64,000 bases of DNA from Albugo candida (GCA_905220665.1 CAJNAR010000028.1:62001-126000); one strand, 5' to 3'. Shown: positions 51,401 through 61,461, counted from the first letter of the stretch. Numbers and translations: made by a program. The notes: generated from the sequence alone by a model not told the origin.

Positions 51401-53223
51401 CGGTTTATGAAGTAATAACATTCGACTTTCTGCTGAGGAATCCTCTTGGAGTCTCTCTCTCAATCAGTGACGCGACGGTATGTGCTCAATATAGTTTCAG
51501 GGCTGAGAACGCATCAGAGTACGAAATTTACTCAACGATAGATTCAGCGCCTGATTTGGAATGTCATCCAGTTTCATTCACCATTCCCCCGTACCAAGAC
51601 GCTTTTCATTGTTCTCTGGTCTTTCGTCCATTGCTTCCTGGAACAATCGAAATACGAGGAATTCGATGTGAGGTTGCCAATCACAAATTTCAACTGTCAA
51701 CTGAGAAGATCTTATTGCACGTTTTACATCCGATTCCGCTAGTAACAATGCAATTGAAGTCCAATCAAGCGTCTGATGTCACTCTTCCAGACACCAGGGA
51801 TTTCAGCGTCTCGAATGGGAGTGGAAATCAACAATTATGGCTCTATGAGTGCGAGACAAAACGATTTGAAATATTGATTGAGAATATCGGAAGACATCGA
51901 GTGGTGGACTCGCAACTTTTGGTTGAAATTTGCGAATTAGACCAACGTTCTAAGCAGGAGAAGCTGCTGGATGCGATGATTGTTTGGGGCGGTAAAGAAG
52001 GCAATCAAGCAGTTCAATCGATACAGAGCCGACGGATGTGGCTAAAGATCGAACGTTCTGGATGCCGGACAACTTCAGTGGAAATAGAGCAACGCATATC
52101 TGTGTTCTTCGATGTCGGCTTCATGCTGTCGGAACCTGACACCCAATATAGCAAATCATCAAGACGTAAGCTGTCTTTGAAATGGAAGCTTGTGTCTACG
52201 TCAATGGCAAGAGCATTCGGCGATACAATCACAGAGCGATATTTTCGTGAATCGAACTTGAGTATGGTACTTCACCTCCTTCCTTCTTTGGCACTGAAAA
52301 GCATTTGGGTCGAGAACGCGAACATGTACACTCCAAGCGTTCCAAACGATAAAGCAACAAAAGCAATTCTGAGCGATAGTTTGTGTTGTTATGTCATTTT
52401 TCAATTATGGAACCCGACCGAGTCGCCATTCCGAGTCACCGCAAAAGCATTGGATCCTCGATACCCCATAGACCCGGAAGTTTGCGCGGATATCGATCGT
52501 CAGTGTCTTCGTCAAATTGCTATCCAGCTTGCACTTGACTCATTTGCCGCGCTTTTAGTGGAAAGTCCATTATCACCCTCTTGGAAAGATCGTTTTTGCG
52601 AATTGTTACAAGCTCAAATCAAACTTGACTGGCATACACGTTTTCAGAGTAGTGGACACCTCGAATTCCAACCTGATATGCTCAAGCAGTCCTGTGAACA
52701 ACTTGCCATACAACTACTCCCGGCTCATGTCGTCATGCACCTTAGCTGTGTTCCGCATCAAATACATTCATCTGAGTCGAAATCTCTTCAAACGAGCAAT
52801 GATACCTCATTTTCCTTTGCTTTCACACCGCATGTACGTCAGCGACCATTTTCAAACTCAGTAGCCGTAAATCAATTTATATCGCTGACATTGAGGCTGG
52901 AATTGAAGCAGTTGGACTTGTTATGGGGCATTTTAGTTCAAAACGAAATCGAGTTAGCAGTGTTCATTCGGCAACCTGAAGGCCCATGGCTTCATGATCA
53001 ATCGGATGGGTGGAAGCATTTCGTACTTTGCGGGAAAACCGCTGTTCGTGTCGATGCCAAATGTATCAATGGGACTCAAGTGCTGGATTTGAAAATACTT
53101 TTTCTCACTCACGGAACTTTCGAAATATTCAGTCGCGTTAGGTGTTTCTCCTCTTCCAAGCACGACGGCTGCATCGACATGTACTGTCGAAATCCGTTGA
53201 TGTTCCACGTTCAGGATCCGTAG
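48460..53223 (+). CDS. TRAPPC9: TRAPP II complex subunit TRAPPC9/Trs120
   Basis: Intronless, 1587 residues. Scaffold subunit of the TRAPPII complex, a Rab11/Ypt31-activating GEF at the trans-Golgi. The N-terminus (MRYLVFVTPIGSISESDFYDF, then LVHAWNRVIGIIGLVHYPTF) matches the Trs120/TRAPPC9 start, where the roadblock-like region is followed by helical repeats (about 350-780; LIGDYAMMLSCYTDAKLHYERVIEHL). The C-terminal half is beta-rich Ig-like modules (FDFLLRNPLGVSLSISDATVC, then FHCSLVFRPLLPGTIEIRGI). Internal Ser-rich low-complexity linkers (SRTPRRQTITSLMRSPSSFD) separate blocks. Length is in the usual 1150-1600 range. The ATG at 48460 is 14 codons before the conserved start; another ATG at 48431 is out of frame. 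Confidence 0.88.
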   Translation: MDEASKGNLAWRHQMRYLVFVTPIGSISESDFYDFLALLRHHSTLPLENLTKPSNHAIELSPFPSFSWDRADTALTFEYQYKSVQDLQSVAEGEEAHVNLVHAWNRVIGIIGLVHYPTFMCQKDVTHGRLELIENSFHQIVEKIPYLDQLIFQKCFVLEYGFDLSRENRFLGERESNGNMNLVIFPMYQTLANGESTRSVHLQVVLDTLAVTVIIALGRLIHAVLSDIDSESSFTDDTRVGKRANISAPITFGASFSPSAMVSAAAAAISKRSGMTPSGVGQAEALTRGSKSRVSGIALFRTNIEPGFMKSEEPKANLKVKDIRQQCRWRKEKLIGDYAMMLSCYTDAKLHYERVIEHLRQEERHFTLPLDLLNSSGASHSSNDQSLAQSTGNALWFAAALEGHLHSLMCENENRFSSNILEQGSEALVHYSRACTPSLEIQLIQKMGRYLVFGIEDCPETSSEVHFWCKRLLLEVIQRGFLIFPVLSWRHQMVFLLHFEEMLSTINYNRHALMLLMEASDALLKQETHQLDSRKFHDILIRRLSTLLSSPGTKAPIWLDLRFHALRQLCALAMKARKWSLWLNFVHQLLWNLVEHDQRIPKGDTYHVEDENYARVPLLQSSWSSTITRGSNVECNLSNQHWPSLPRDPSHKQRVLMNFYRNRMICAVKALEIAGASAKVTSVNLFGVLSLFDRTSIYYQQVPSSLDASILMQGENLGSNVRKFIPFSLLASGTSPLSAMSSAAESISSALASTPRMLMSRTPRRQTITSLMRSPSSFDLGEVRKAFDDDDLEPLKLRTFSKEQAALGREKTEFMEERNSSYHIPGDPSVRGFDQSRWNLQSRRCITACQEEALRLLIEFSSSSKGWNFVPDTTRCILLLLCMQPKWENYRRYPILLGSDAIQRLQARVEKQQGRSIDQENAFLYSPFRDSQTNQALGTPFPSAKPLESNAAGNEAVSDAQNRMKRMTLEMELSKELQACAVYEVITFDFLLRNPLGVSLSISDATVCAQYSFRAENASEYEIYSTIDSAPDLECHPVSFTIPPYQDAFHCSLVFRPLLPGTIEIRGIRCEVANHKFQLSTEKILLHVLHPIPLVTMQLKSNQASDVTLPDTRDFSVSNGSGNQQLWLYECETKRFEILIENIGRHRVVDSQLLVEICELDQRSKQEKLLDAMIVWGGKEGNQAVQSIQSRRMWLKIERSGCRTTSVEIEQRISVFFDVGFMLSEPDTQYSKSSRRKLSLKWKLVSTSMARAFGDTITERYFRESNLSMVLHLLPSLALKSIWVENANMYTPSVPNDKATKAILSDSLCCYVIFQLWNPTESPFRVTAKALDPRYPIDPEVCADIDRQCLRQIAIQLALDSFAALLVESPLSPSWKDRFCELLQAQIKLDWHTRFQSSGHLEFQPDMLKQSCEQLAIQLLPAHVVMHLSCVPHQIHSSESKSLQTSNDTSFSFAFTPHVRQRPFSNSVAVNQFISLTLRLELKQLDLLWGILVQNEIELAVFIRQPEGPWLHDQSDGWKHFVLCGKTAVRVDAKCINGTQVLDLKILFLTHGTFEIFSRVRCFSSSKHDGCIDMYCRNPLMFHVQDP

Positions 53224-53806
53224 CCATCGACAGGATTTCGGGTAGCGTACAATCGCCCAAATGGAATCGAACGCCAGAAACCTCACACTTGATGCACGCG
53301 CTCTCACATGATCGATAGCGTGCTTGTAGTAGAAACTGAACGACCAAATCGATTAGATAGTTATTATGTGAGCACGAGGACTCGATGAGCTCATAATGAA
53401 AAAGTCAAATGTTTTTTACGCGTTTGGTGAATGCGTTTCAAAGTTGGCCATCGTTTATTAAGTTAGCTTACCCACTAGCTTGTCACAACTTATGAATCTC
53501 TGTTACTATTAAGATCCGCCACACTAGGCTGGAGTAGGATCTGGTCCGTCCACATGCACTTTCACTTACTTTTGCGAGTCTTGTCACGGAAAATATTACT
53601 CTGTAGAATGACTAGATATGCAATAACCTGCGTCGAGTGAGCTTGTAATCTTGTAATGAAATAGGAGGCAAACTTTCAATTCTCTCAAGGGATGACTTTA
53701 AAAACAACAATATAGCAGAATGACTTATATTAATTACAATTATGTGTTGCACTTAAACTGAACAGCTATTTCAAACAACGACAATTCTTCAGCTTCATTT
53801 TGGCGC
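53224..53806. other. Intergenic 3' regions of convergent genes
   Basis: 583 bp, A/T-rich, no gene seen; it borders the 61-bp tandem array. Confidence 0.5.
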
Positions 53807-54111
53807 TATTGCTAAATGACGTGATGAGGTCATTGAACAGATGCACTTGATGTCCATGAAGTGTTGCTATTGCTAAATGACGTGATGAGGTCATTGAACA
53901 GATGCACTTGATGTCCATGAAGTGTTGCTATTGCTAAATGACGTGATGAGGTCATTGAACAGATGCACTTGATGTCCATGAAGTGTTGCTATTGCTAAAT
54001 GACGTGATGAGGTCATTGAGCAGATGCACTTGATGTCCATGAAGTGTTGCTGTTGGGTAATGACGCGATGGGGCATTCCGAAGATGCGCTTGATGTCCAT
54101 GAGACGTCGCT
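53807..54111. repeat. 61-bp tandem repeat array
   Basis: Four near-identical 61-bp units start at 53807, 53868, 53929 and 53990; a fifth, degenerate 60-bp unit spans 54051-54110. A sixth, more diverged, relative is embedded in coding sequence at about 54286-54340. Each unit carries GACGTGATGAGGTCATTGA and CTTGATGTCCATGAAG. The array overlaps the 3' end of the minus-strand coiled-coil gene, whose stop lies inside the fourth unit. Confidence 0.97.
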
Positions 54112-55646
54112 ATCTGATTGAAGCTGGTAATCCAAGCTGCTTGAATTCCAATCCGGCACGAAGTCCCGCTTCTCGTCACTGTTCCAGTTTCCAATTGCAA
54201 ACCTGTCCAGCTGCATTTGCAATAGCTCCTTGTTGTACTCACAATCCTTCAGTTTCACTTCCAGCATGTATACTTTCATCCTCAATGACGTGATGAGGCC
54301 ATTTTCGAGATGTATTTTCTGTCCATGAACTGCCACTCCTTGTTCGCACTCGATGTTTCCAGCGGCTTCGATTGCAACTGCATCTGTTGGACTGAATTCT
54401 TTGTTCGCATCCAAAGACGCGAGCTGATTGTTCATAAAATCCTCAAAGTCTTCAAGCATCGACCTTGACTTGACAACCTCCGTTTTGAGCTCCATGTTTT
54501 CCTTTATCATATCCTTCATCTTGATTTCGTCCTCTTCGTGCTGTAATCGGTACAGGCGCTCCCTCGAGTTGCTTTGGGTGCCCATGGCCGTTGTTTGCAC
54601 TCCAGTTGAGACGGAAGTATTGGTACCACGCGTCTTCTGCATGTTGTCCAATTGGTTTCGTTGCACTTCCATAAAGATCTTCAGGTCCTGGATCATTGTA
54701 TTCGACTCAAGCAACTCCCGCTTGAGCTGTTCGTGTCCATCCGTAAGTTGCTTTAACTGATATGCATCTTCTTCGTGAATCTTCATCGCATCGTCCAGCT
54801 TGCTTTGATTCATGATGTTGCGTTTTCGACTTGCGTGCAGGCTTTTTTCTAGTATTTCGACATCCATCTTGAGCTTGCTCACTTGTTCAGTGGCATCTTG
54901 GAGCTGAGTCGTTGTATTCATCAATGTCCGCGAAAGCTGCGCATTATCGTTCTTCAGCTGCGCATCATCGTTCTTCAGCTGCGCATTATCGTTTTTCAGC
55001 TGCGCATTGTCGTTCTTCAGCCGCGCATTTTCGTCCAGACGCGTTTGAGTTGCCGTAATTGGTCTTGGACGCGTTTGAGTTGACGTAATTGGTCCTGGAC
55101 GCACGACGGGAGCACGGATCGTCGTTGATTCAGTACCACGAGTCATCACCAGAGATGCTCGTCTTGTGGCAGTAGCCCGTGCTGCATTTGTCGCTGGAAC
55201 GCGAGCCAGGGTCGACGTTCGTCCAGTTGGATTTGTTCGTGTAGGAGGTGTCCTCGAAACGCGAGCCGTGGTCGATATCGTTCCACCGCGTGGTGCGTTG
55301 GCTCGCGCCGTTCGCGTCGTTGTCGTTGTCGATGTCGGTGTTGTTGTCGGTGTTGTTGTCGGTGTTGTTGTCGGTGTTGTTGTCGGTGTCGGTCGAGCCA
55401 CGCGCTGTCGCGTTGGTGTCCTTGTAGACGTATCTGTCGGATGTGCTCGTAGCACATACCCACCGCCGACACGCTTCATTGTCGACGGTGTCGCATTTCT
55501 CGCGGATGCAAGCATATTTGTTGGCGTCGTCTTTCGCACTCGCTGTATTCGTAAGATATTAGTTGACTTGAAACGAGTATGCATGAGAAAAGCGGTACGT
55601 ACACATGTTGCCCTGACCTCCCAAGTCTCTTAGCATGATGCTTCAT
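54013..55646 (-). CDS. Thr/Pro-rich coiled-coil protein with internal repeats, unknown function
   Basis: Two-exon model: 55646-55605 and 55542-54013, with a 62-bp GT-AG intron; 523 residues (an intron-free start at 55584 also gives 523). A basic, Thr/Arg/Pro-rich N-terminal third includes TPTT repeats of 12 bp. Then come four tandem 21-bp units encoding LKNDNAQ-type heptads (54937-55020), which open a long coiled coil (about 195-430; RKRNIMNQSKLDDAMKIHEE). The last residues (VSWTSSASS, NTSWTSSASAQ) are encoded by the 61-bp repeat array, with the stop at 54013-54015 inside it. No domain is recognised. A structural or cytoskeletal scaffold role is a guess. Repeat-driven length variation between strains is likely. 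An alternative upstream in-frame ATG (about 55676) exists. Confidence 0.6.
54937..55020 (-). repeat. 21-bp in-frame minisatellite (coiled-coil heptads)
   Basis: Four consecutive 21-bp units differ by one or two bases, each encoding one heptad of the pattern A-Q-L-K-N-D-N/D. Unit length equals one heptad, so copy changes preserve both frame and coiled-coil register. Confidence 0.95.
55335..55392 (-). repeat. 12-bp in-frame minisatellite (Thr-Pro-Thr-Thr)
   Basis: Four to five copies of a GGTGTTGTTGTC unit (plus strand) encode repeated P-T-T-T within a Thr-rich linker. In frame, so length changes would be tolerated. Confidence 0.9.
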
Positions 55647-56052
55647 GCTGATTGGGAGAATTCGCGCATGATGCATGTCGATTCTGAGGAAACGGAGTCG
55701 ATATCGGCGTCGGCGCATGAGATGATATCGGTAGGTGTATTTCATTTTGTGTGTTCTTTTGCATTGATTGATCGATGCGAAGGACACACAGAATGACATA
55801 CACCCATCGATATGTGCAACTGATGCATTTTGGCATTGCCGCCGCTATTTTTAGATAATGCGGCGGCGCGATGTACCGTGTATCCCAAAATTGGCGGCGG
55901 CTTGCACATGCGAGTGCTTTGTAGACGGACGTGTTGTACTGAAGTATAGTATGTAGAAATGAAATGAAAGTGAATTCATTTTAGTTATGTAACACGGTTA
56001 GAATGACACAAGGAATAGATGCATGGAATATATTTACATAATTAACCGCAGT
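55647..56052. other. Intergenic with GC-rich hairpin
   Basis: The region upstream of the coiled-coil gene contains GCCGCCGC (55838-55845) and its inverse GCGGCGGC (55860-55867) around an A/T loop, and a third GGCGGCGG nearby, standing out from the A/T-rich surroundings. An alternative first exon of the coiled-coil gene may extend into it. Confidence 0.5.
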
Positions 56053-56427
56053 CTATTTGGCAGAAGTGCAACTTGTGCGAATTTCAATCCACAAGCTTGA
56101 GTGCCGTTGCCGTTCTGAAAGCAATGATCCTTTCTGTCTTGATAGTGATGCTGCCGTCGAAGTGACAAAAGTGTGCGCTGAATGCGTGTATATCCCGGTA
56201 AGTTGAGTACTGGTCAAGCGACCGACGACCTCGATTGCACCAGATGACCTGCAGCTACACATCCTGGTGCAAGGCGGCATCTGCATCTGAACGTTGAAGA
56301 AGTTGGCGAGAACAAGAAGACCAGGACTTGCTGAGAATTGACGAAGGCACACTGCACTCATGTTGCCGAACTGTGTACATGCACTTCCATCAGCGCAATT
56401 GCATCTGACCATGAATCGCCAATTCAT
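56053..56427 (-). CDS. Cys-rich ORF of unknown function, tentative
   Basis: A 124-residue frame from the ATG at 56427. The first half has clustered cysteines (CNCADGSACTQFG, then CTRMCSCRSSG), reminiscent of small secreted cysteine proteins, but there is no signal peptide in this exon. An upstream exon, or frame shifts into the two other open frames at the 3' end, is possible. No family is recognised. Confidence 0.3.
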   Translation of the reverse strand: MNWRFMVRCNCADGSACTQFGNMSAVCLRQFSASPGLLVLANFFNVQMQMPPCTRMCSCRSSGAIEVVGRLTSTQLTGIYTHSAHTFVTSTAASLSRQKGSLLSERQRHSSLWIEIRTSCTSAK

Positions 56428-59192
56428 GTCAAACTATTTCCTCGTTTTTCATCACCAGTCTTGAAATCTTGATTCGCTACCCAAGAACATCATTGCGGCC
56501 TAATTGCTCAAAAATCAACCCAGCAGAGGAGTTGAAGATACTCAAAAAAATGATGCTATTACTGCAAAGACTCGGTTTCGTGCCCTGCGTCTGGAGCGGT
56601 CGTAGTCGTCGATTTCTTTTACGAGTTTTCGTGTAGCATCGCCTTTATAACCGTGTTCAGCTTTGCAACCAGCTTCGAGATTTTGTAATGACTCCTTCGA
56701 CAACATTATGGAACAAGGCTGACAATTTGCGTACTCGTCTTGCCTCGGTTGGTGACGAGAGGATCCAAGATAGATGCAGCATTAGATAAATAGTTTGGAG
56801 AAAGCTTTGCCTAGACCGTGCCGATTACTGCACAGTGTAGTGCAAATGGTAATTCAACCGAAAGCAAGGAATTGCTACAGCCATCGATAAAAGTACTCTA
56901 TCTGAAAGTCTGAGCGCTTCACTCAGTGAATATATTGGTTTACGAGAGATTATCTTGTGCTCTCTACACATCTGGCGTGGTTTGGAGTGGAAAACCCAGC
57001 GTCGACTGCTAATAACAGAATTCAAGGGTAAAGGCCGTCGGGCAGCAAGTTATCTATTATATTACTCAATACTCTAGCCTAGAAGAAGTGTTGTACTGGG
57101 TCAACTAAGTTTCAGCATTTCTGGGACGTAAGCAACGAATTGATGGATAAGCAAAATGACGGCCAGATCTTGAAGTGAGGATTCTATATCCCGGTCGTAA
57201 AGCAGAGAAGTACTAATAGAAGCGGACGGTATGCTTTAGTAAGCTTGATGAACTTTCCAAATCTCGGGTCGCAAGAAGTTCTCATATCCCGCGTGAATTT
57301 AGCTCCAGGCGACAAGCCGACACAACCATTTTTATTTCACGCAGCTTATAACTCAGACTTGATCAGCCGAGATTGAATAGTTGATGACGAGGCCAATAAA
57401 GTGTTACAATTGTGGAAATTGGGCGTATGAATTATCGTTGGAATGGGAGCCATATAGGAGATCGCAGAAATCGAGTGTTTTCCAAAATGGAAATAGATTG
57501 GGAAGAAAGTGGAGAATAGAGGTTAAGTCCGAGGAGTTGATCAACGGCTCACTCAGGAATGTCATATCTTACGACGTACAATATGCAGCATTCACTTTGC
57601 ATTCTTGTCTAATACGGAACCTAGGGACGGCCATCAAGTGGATAGATTCAGGTATCGCATTTTAGTGAAAATGGTACGAAAAAAGCTCGTTTTTGTGACA
57701 GAAAGAGGGTGATGCGCATTCAGGATAGTTGATGTACTGGCTTCACTAGAGCCTTCTATTCACCGACGATTTGGCCATCATAGCTGCGACATTACTGAGC
57801 ATAGAGAGAATATAAGTACTTGTAGAGATCTAGATTGATGCAACCAGGTGTACAGAAATCCGAAGTACGTTGGAAAGCATTACCAACAGAATGAATCGAC
57901 GCTTAGGTACGTGCAGCTACGTACAAGCTCCGAACAAGCTTCAAGATCTACGAGGAACGGATATGCTGTCAATGAACGGACTGTTATTGAGGTATTCTGC
58001 TGTACATCTGGCTAAATTCAACGGTGAAGGATCTGGAACGGTTGGACAATTCTTATCTCACTTTGGATTGAGATTCGAATGCAATGTACGTCGATTTCGA
58101 ATTTGTGATAGTGAAGGATACATTATAGTCGACAAATGTGCAAGGAACCCGTAATAATGAGACAGATAAGCGAGGCTTCATATCAGTCCAAACAAAACAT
58201 CAGAACGAATGCACCGAGTGCCATGAACACATCTTCATATAATTGGAAGCGAGGTGGCTTCACAATTTGAGAAAACTGCAGCAGATGCCACTTAGTAGAA
58301 GCTCAATCAAAGCGAACCAAGGGAGGAAATCACCCCTGAAGGTTTTAATCCGAAAACACATTTGACTGATAGATTGCGTTCAACTTGACTCGACTGTTGC
58401 AAGAGCTGGAATGAAATGGGTGTGTCAATTGAAACGTTGATGAGATCAAGAGGTACCTAACATATAGAGGTCAAAATCAATACGTGATTTTGGATCGAAC
58501 GTGAAGTCTTTTTCGGAAGCAACTGCCACATCACTGTACATCTCTTAAAAGAACTTTGAGGTCACTTGTGCGAAGTATTCAAGCAATGCCAACAATGAAA
58601 GCGCCATGAGGACGATACAAGAATGGAATTGATTAACGTCGGCATAGATGCGACGGGAAATCACACAAAGCAGTAATCAAGAAGAGAAAGACCACCTAAG
58701 GAGATGTTTTCTGTCGTGATCTGGCCGAGTACGAAGACGTTTCATCAAGGAATAAATCATGCACGTTGAATGGAATGAGGCTGCAGACGAAGCAGTTTGG
58801 TTCAAAGGTCTGCATACCAAGCGGGTATCAAACGAAAACGTAGGCAGACGGCAACCTAGAGTGGCTCAAGGGCAAGAACGGTTGCAAGTGAAAACGAAAA
58901 AGTTTCTCGGAACCAACTTGAACTGGTACGTCACAGGAGTCTTGGACGTGAAGACAAATAAGCTATACGGACTATGGCAGATACACAAGGTATTCCATCA
59001 CGGTATGGTGACTTACCGCGCGTACGATTACGCCCCAATCAGAAAATTGCTGGATCTTTATTTCAAAAAATTTACAAAACGATAACAGACTATCGATATC
59101 GCGACTGCAATAGAGTTTTATGATTTGAACAGCAGATCAGTATGGAGCTTACTGTGTTTGCAAAAGTGGCCAATGCAGGATCTAAGCAAAGC
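56428..59192. other. Gene-poor 2.8-kb interval with decayed-looking frames
   Basis: No supportable gene. Short plus-strand frames at 57870-58154 and 58759-59085 (the latter from a good ATG, 108 residues, containing NWYVTGVLDVKTNKLYGLW) read like protein but have no family, signal peptide or splice continuity. They could be remnants of lineage-specific genes. No transposon motif was recognised. Confidence 0.4.
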
Positions 59193-59945
59193 TTAACCAA
59201 TACTGTTGGCTGGTATTTTTTTTGGGTTTTGATATGGTGTCGAACTGATTATAAGCTGCGGCGGGGACGTCGATTCCGTGTCTTCTTTTATGATTGCGAA
59301 CTCGAGGTTATCCAGCGCTTGCCGTCCAAGAATCAGTGCATTTCTGTGCCACACACACACTCGACCACGATTGAGTGATATACTGACGCTAGTTGTTGTA
59401 TCAATCGGTTTTGCTGGATTGTCTCGGACTTGGAGAGATGGAGGAACGAGTTCCTTCGTGAAAGTCAGTTTTACTGAATTACGCCCAAGAGCTGGAGGAA
59501 TCTTTAGCTCCATAGTTTCAGGCAATAACGTCCTCAAATCTTGAAAATCGTAAGAAATCGTAGGATTTAATGGGTCCGTGTATTTTGAGACTGTCTTCGC
59601 GCCCGATTATATCGCACCGATTATAACTATTGGTCGTTCTGGCATCCAAATTGGAGATCGCTCCAACGGTCCTTCTGATATTTTATATTCTTGCAGGCCT
59701 TTAAAGATTATGTGAAATGTTGAGCAGCCTAAAATTTTGTTGGGTGATTGAAGAACATTCTTTTGTAGAAGTTTAAGAGTATGAATCTCGATTGACGGCT
59801 TCGGGGTGCAATCGTAGTTAAAAGGATCGTCGGGAAAGACAGTGCACTTAATTTGTTCTTTCAAAAAACAACCATTCACGGACGATCGTGTGATCAGTAT
59901 AGACCATGCGAGTACGAGATGGAAAAAAGCTGAGATTTGTTTCAT
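59193..59945 (-). pseudogene. Secreted-protein ORF interrupted by one in-frame stop
   Basis: The ATG at 59945 opens a frame with a strong signal peptide (MKQISAFFHLVLAWSILITR). The mature part has a few cysteines (NGCFLKEQIKCTVF) and then runs as ordinary protein. A single TAA at 59607-59609 interrupts it, yet the same frame continues without shift to a natural stop at 59193 (about 250 codons). Either this is a pseudogene with one nonsense change, or the stop lies in a small in-frame intron: a GT...AG segment of 78 bp (GTGCGA... to ...TTCAAG) would remove it. It is a candidate effector or other extracellular protein; no family is recognised. Both interpretations remain open. Confidence 0.55.
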
Positions 59946-61140
59946 GGAAGTTGAGTTGTTGCGGATGAAAGAGAAATCAAAAGTGATTGTGAGGAATGCT
60001 GGCACAGCCTCAACTATATAGTCCGTCTTGATTTGTATCTGATATCGCAACGTCGCACGACTGACGCTAGCGGATCCATGTATACATGTCATCATAATAA
60101 TCGAACTGTCCCGTCGTATATCCTTGAACGTTGCAGGATCGTTGTTGGAGAATAGATTTAGTACATGCTTTTTGCGCAACGTTGCAAATTACAAAAAATA
60201 GAATCACATTCGATTTATAAAAATAGACACATAGGGCTGACTTCAGCTCTGTCTACATTACACTTCAGTATGTAGTTTCCCGTGAACGGATCGCTTGCAT
60301 GTACGAGCGCTCGTTTGTAATCCGAATTGAAAAGACGTACTTCAGTTTTACAGAAGTGGCATTGCGTCCCTGACATTTCTTATTGCCCTACACTCATTCT
60401 GTCGACAGCAAATGGCGGATGTGTTAAGTCAAACATGTTGACTTAACTGCGAACGGAAATGTTAAGACAAGGACTCCGCGTTTGAGAATCCTTCTGTATC
60501 GCACAAGGGAAACTACAGATGATAGGCTTTCAGTCGCAAGCAGTGCTATTCTCCGGATTTACTCGAATTGCCCTTCGGACAGATCTTCAGCGTCGTTGCA
60601 AGGACACGTACATAACCAAAATTATGCTCTAATAAGATCAAATCTCACCGTACGAGGGGAGCTTTATAAATCGCATTGTGCATAATCTGGTCTCAGTTTT
60701 TGGCACAGCAATTCCCATTTTAGGCGATTTGTTGTCCAAACGCGGCGTTGAGGTACTCAATTAGTTGACACCTGTCCGATATGCACGAACTTCGAATGGT
60801 ACTGTACACCGGCATTTGCTTTAGCACGAAGAAGACTGAGAAGACCGCTACGTTAAGAAAGCCAATGCAGTCGACGTCCCTAATACTGGGAATTGTGCCG
60901 CTCTGTGTCTGATTCATTCGAGTATTCCTCGCACAGTGAAGGGTCCCGTTGTTGCTTCTCATATATCGTCCGACACACCCTTTTGCTTCGTTGTCGATGC
61001 ATATTTGCTACAAAGACTCCATCAGCTGAAATTGTGATTGTAGCTGATTTGGTAAATAACAGTGTCCTTGCTCGCCATCCACCTCGTTTGTGACAGAATG
61101 GTATTTTAATGAAGAACACTCCGAGCTTAATAGATTCGAT
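59946..61140. other. Intergenic, no supportable gene
   Basis: Several short overlapping frames (for example 60720-60962 and 60880-61119, both minus) have no recognisable content. It contains the short perfect inverted repeat at 60423-60447. Confidence 0.4.
60423..60447. repeat. Perfect 10-bp inverted repeat
   Basis: GTTAAGTCAA at 60423-60432 and TTGACTTAAC at 60438-60447 are exact inverse copies around a 5-base centre. A related GTTAAG follows nearby. Confidence 0.75.
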
Positions 61141-61389
61141 TCATATGTTTGAATTCCTCCATACTTCTTCTCCTTGGAAATAAAATAGGTCCACGGTTAT
61201 GACATAGCTTCCGTACAAAATTATGTGCTCTTCCTGTTCAGTCGGAAATGCCCATTTACTTTGTGGTAGTTTCTGATTAGAGGATTCAGGCGCTGCGAGT
61301 ATAAGTAGACAATATACTGATAAGTAACAAGTGCTTGAGGAAGCGTGTCGATTATTGAAAACTTTCAAGCCTTCCATAGCACTCTTCAT
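61141..61389 (-). CDS. Possible small secreted protein, tentative
   Basis: An 82-residue frame from the ATG at 61389. It has a hydrophobic segment (CYLSVYCLLILAAPESS) after a short polar start, which could be a signal peptide or membrane anchor, then a short polar mature part. No family, and no supporting neighbours. Confidence 0.3.
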   Translation of the reverse strand: MKSAMEGLKVFNNRHASSSTCYLSVYCLLILAAPESSNQKLPQSKWAFPTEQEEHIILYGSYVITVDLFYFQGEEVWRNSNI

Positions 61390-61414
61390 GAGTTCCGGAC
61401 TGGTAAGCAAGTTC

Positions 61415-61461
61415 TAGCGCTGATTCAAGCCTACAACTTTGTAGGCTTGAAATCAGCGCTA
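61415..61461. repeat. Long hairpin, ~20-bp arms
   Basis: Left arm 61415-61434 and right arm 61441-61461 are inverse copies except for one extra base in the right arm, with the loop AACTTT. By far the strongest simple hairpin in the window. It lies just upstream of the small ORF at 61141-61389 (minus), and could be a MITE remnant or a structured RNA element. Confidence 0.8.

Noticed and set aside
53807..54111. CRISPR-like array
   Set aside because: Units are contiguous without unique spacers and lie in a eukaryotic gene; it is a minisatellite.
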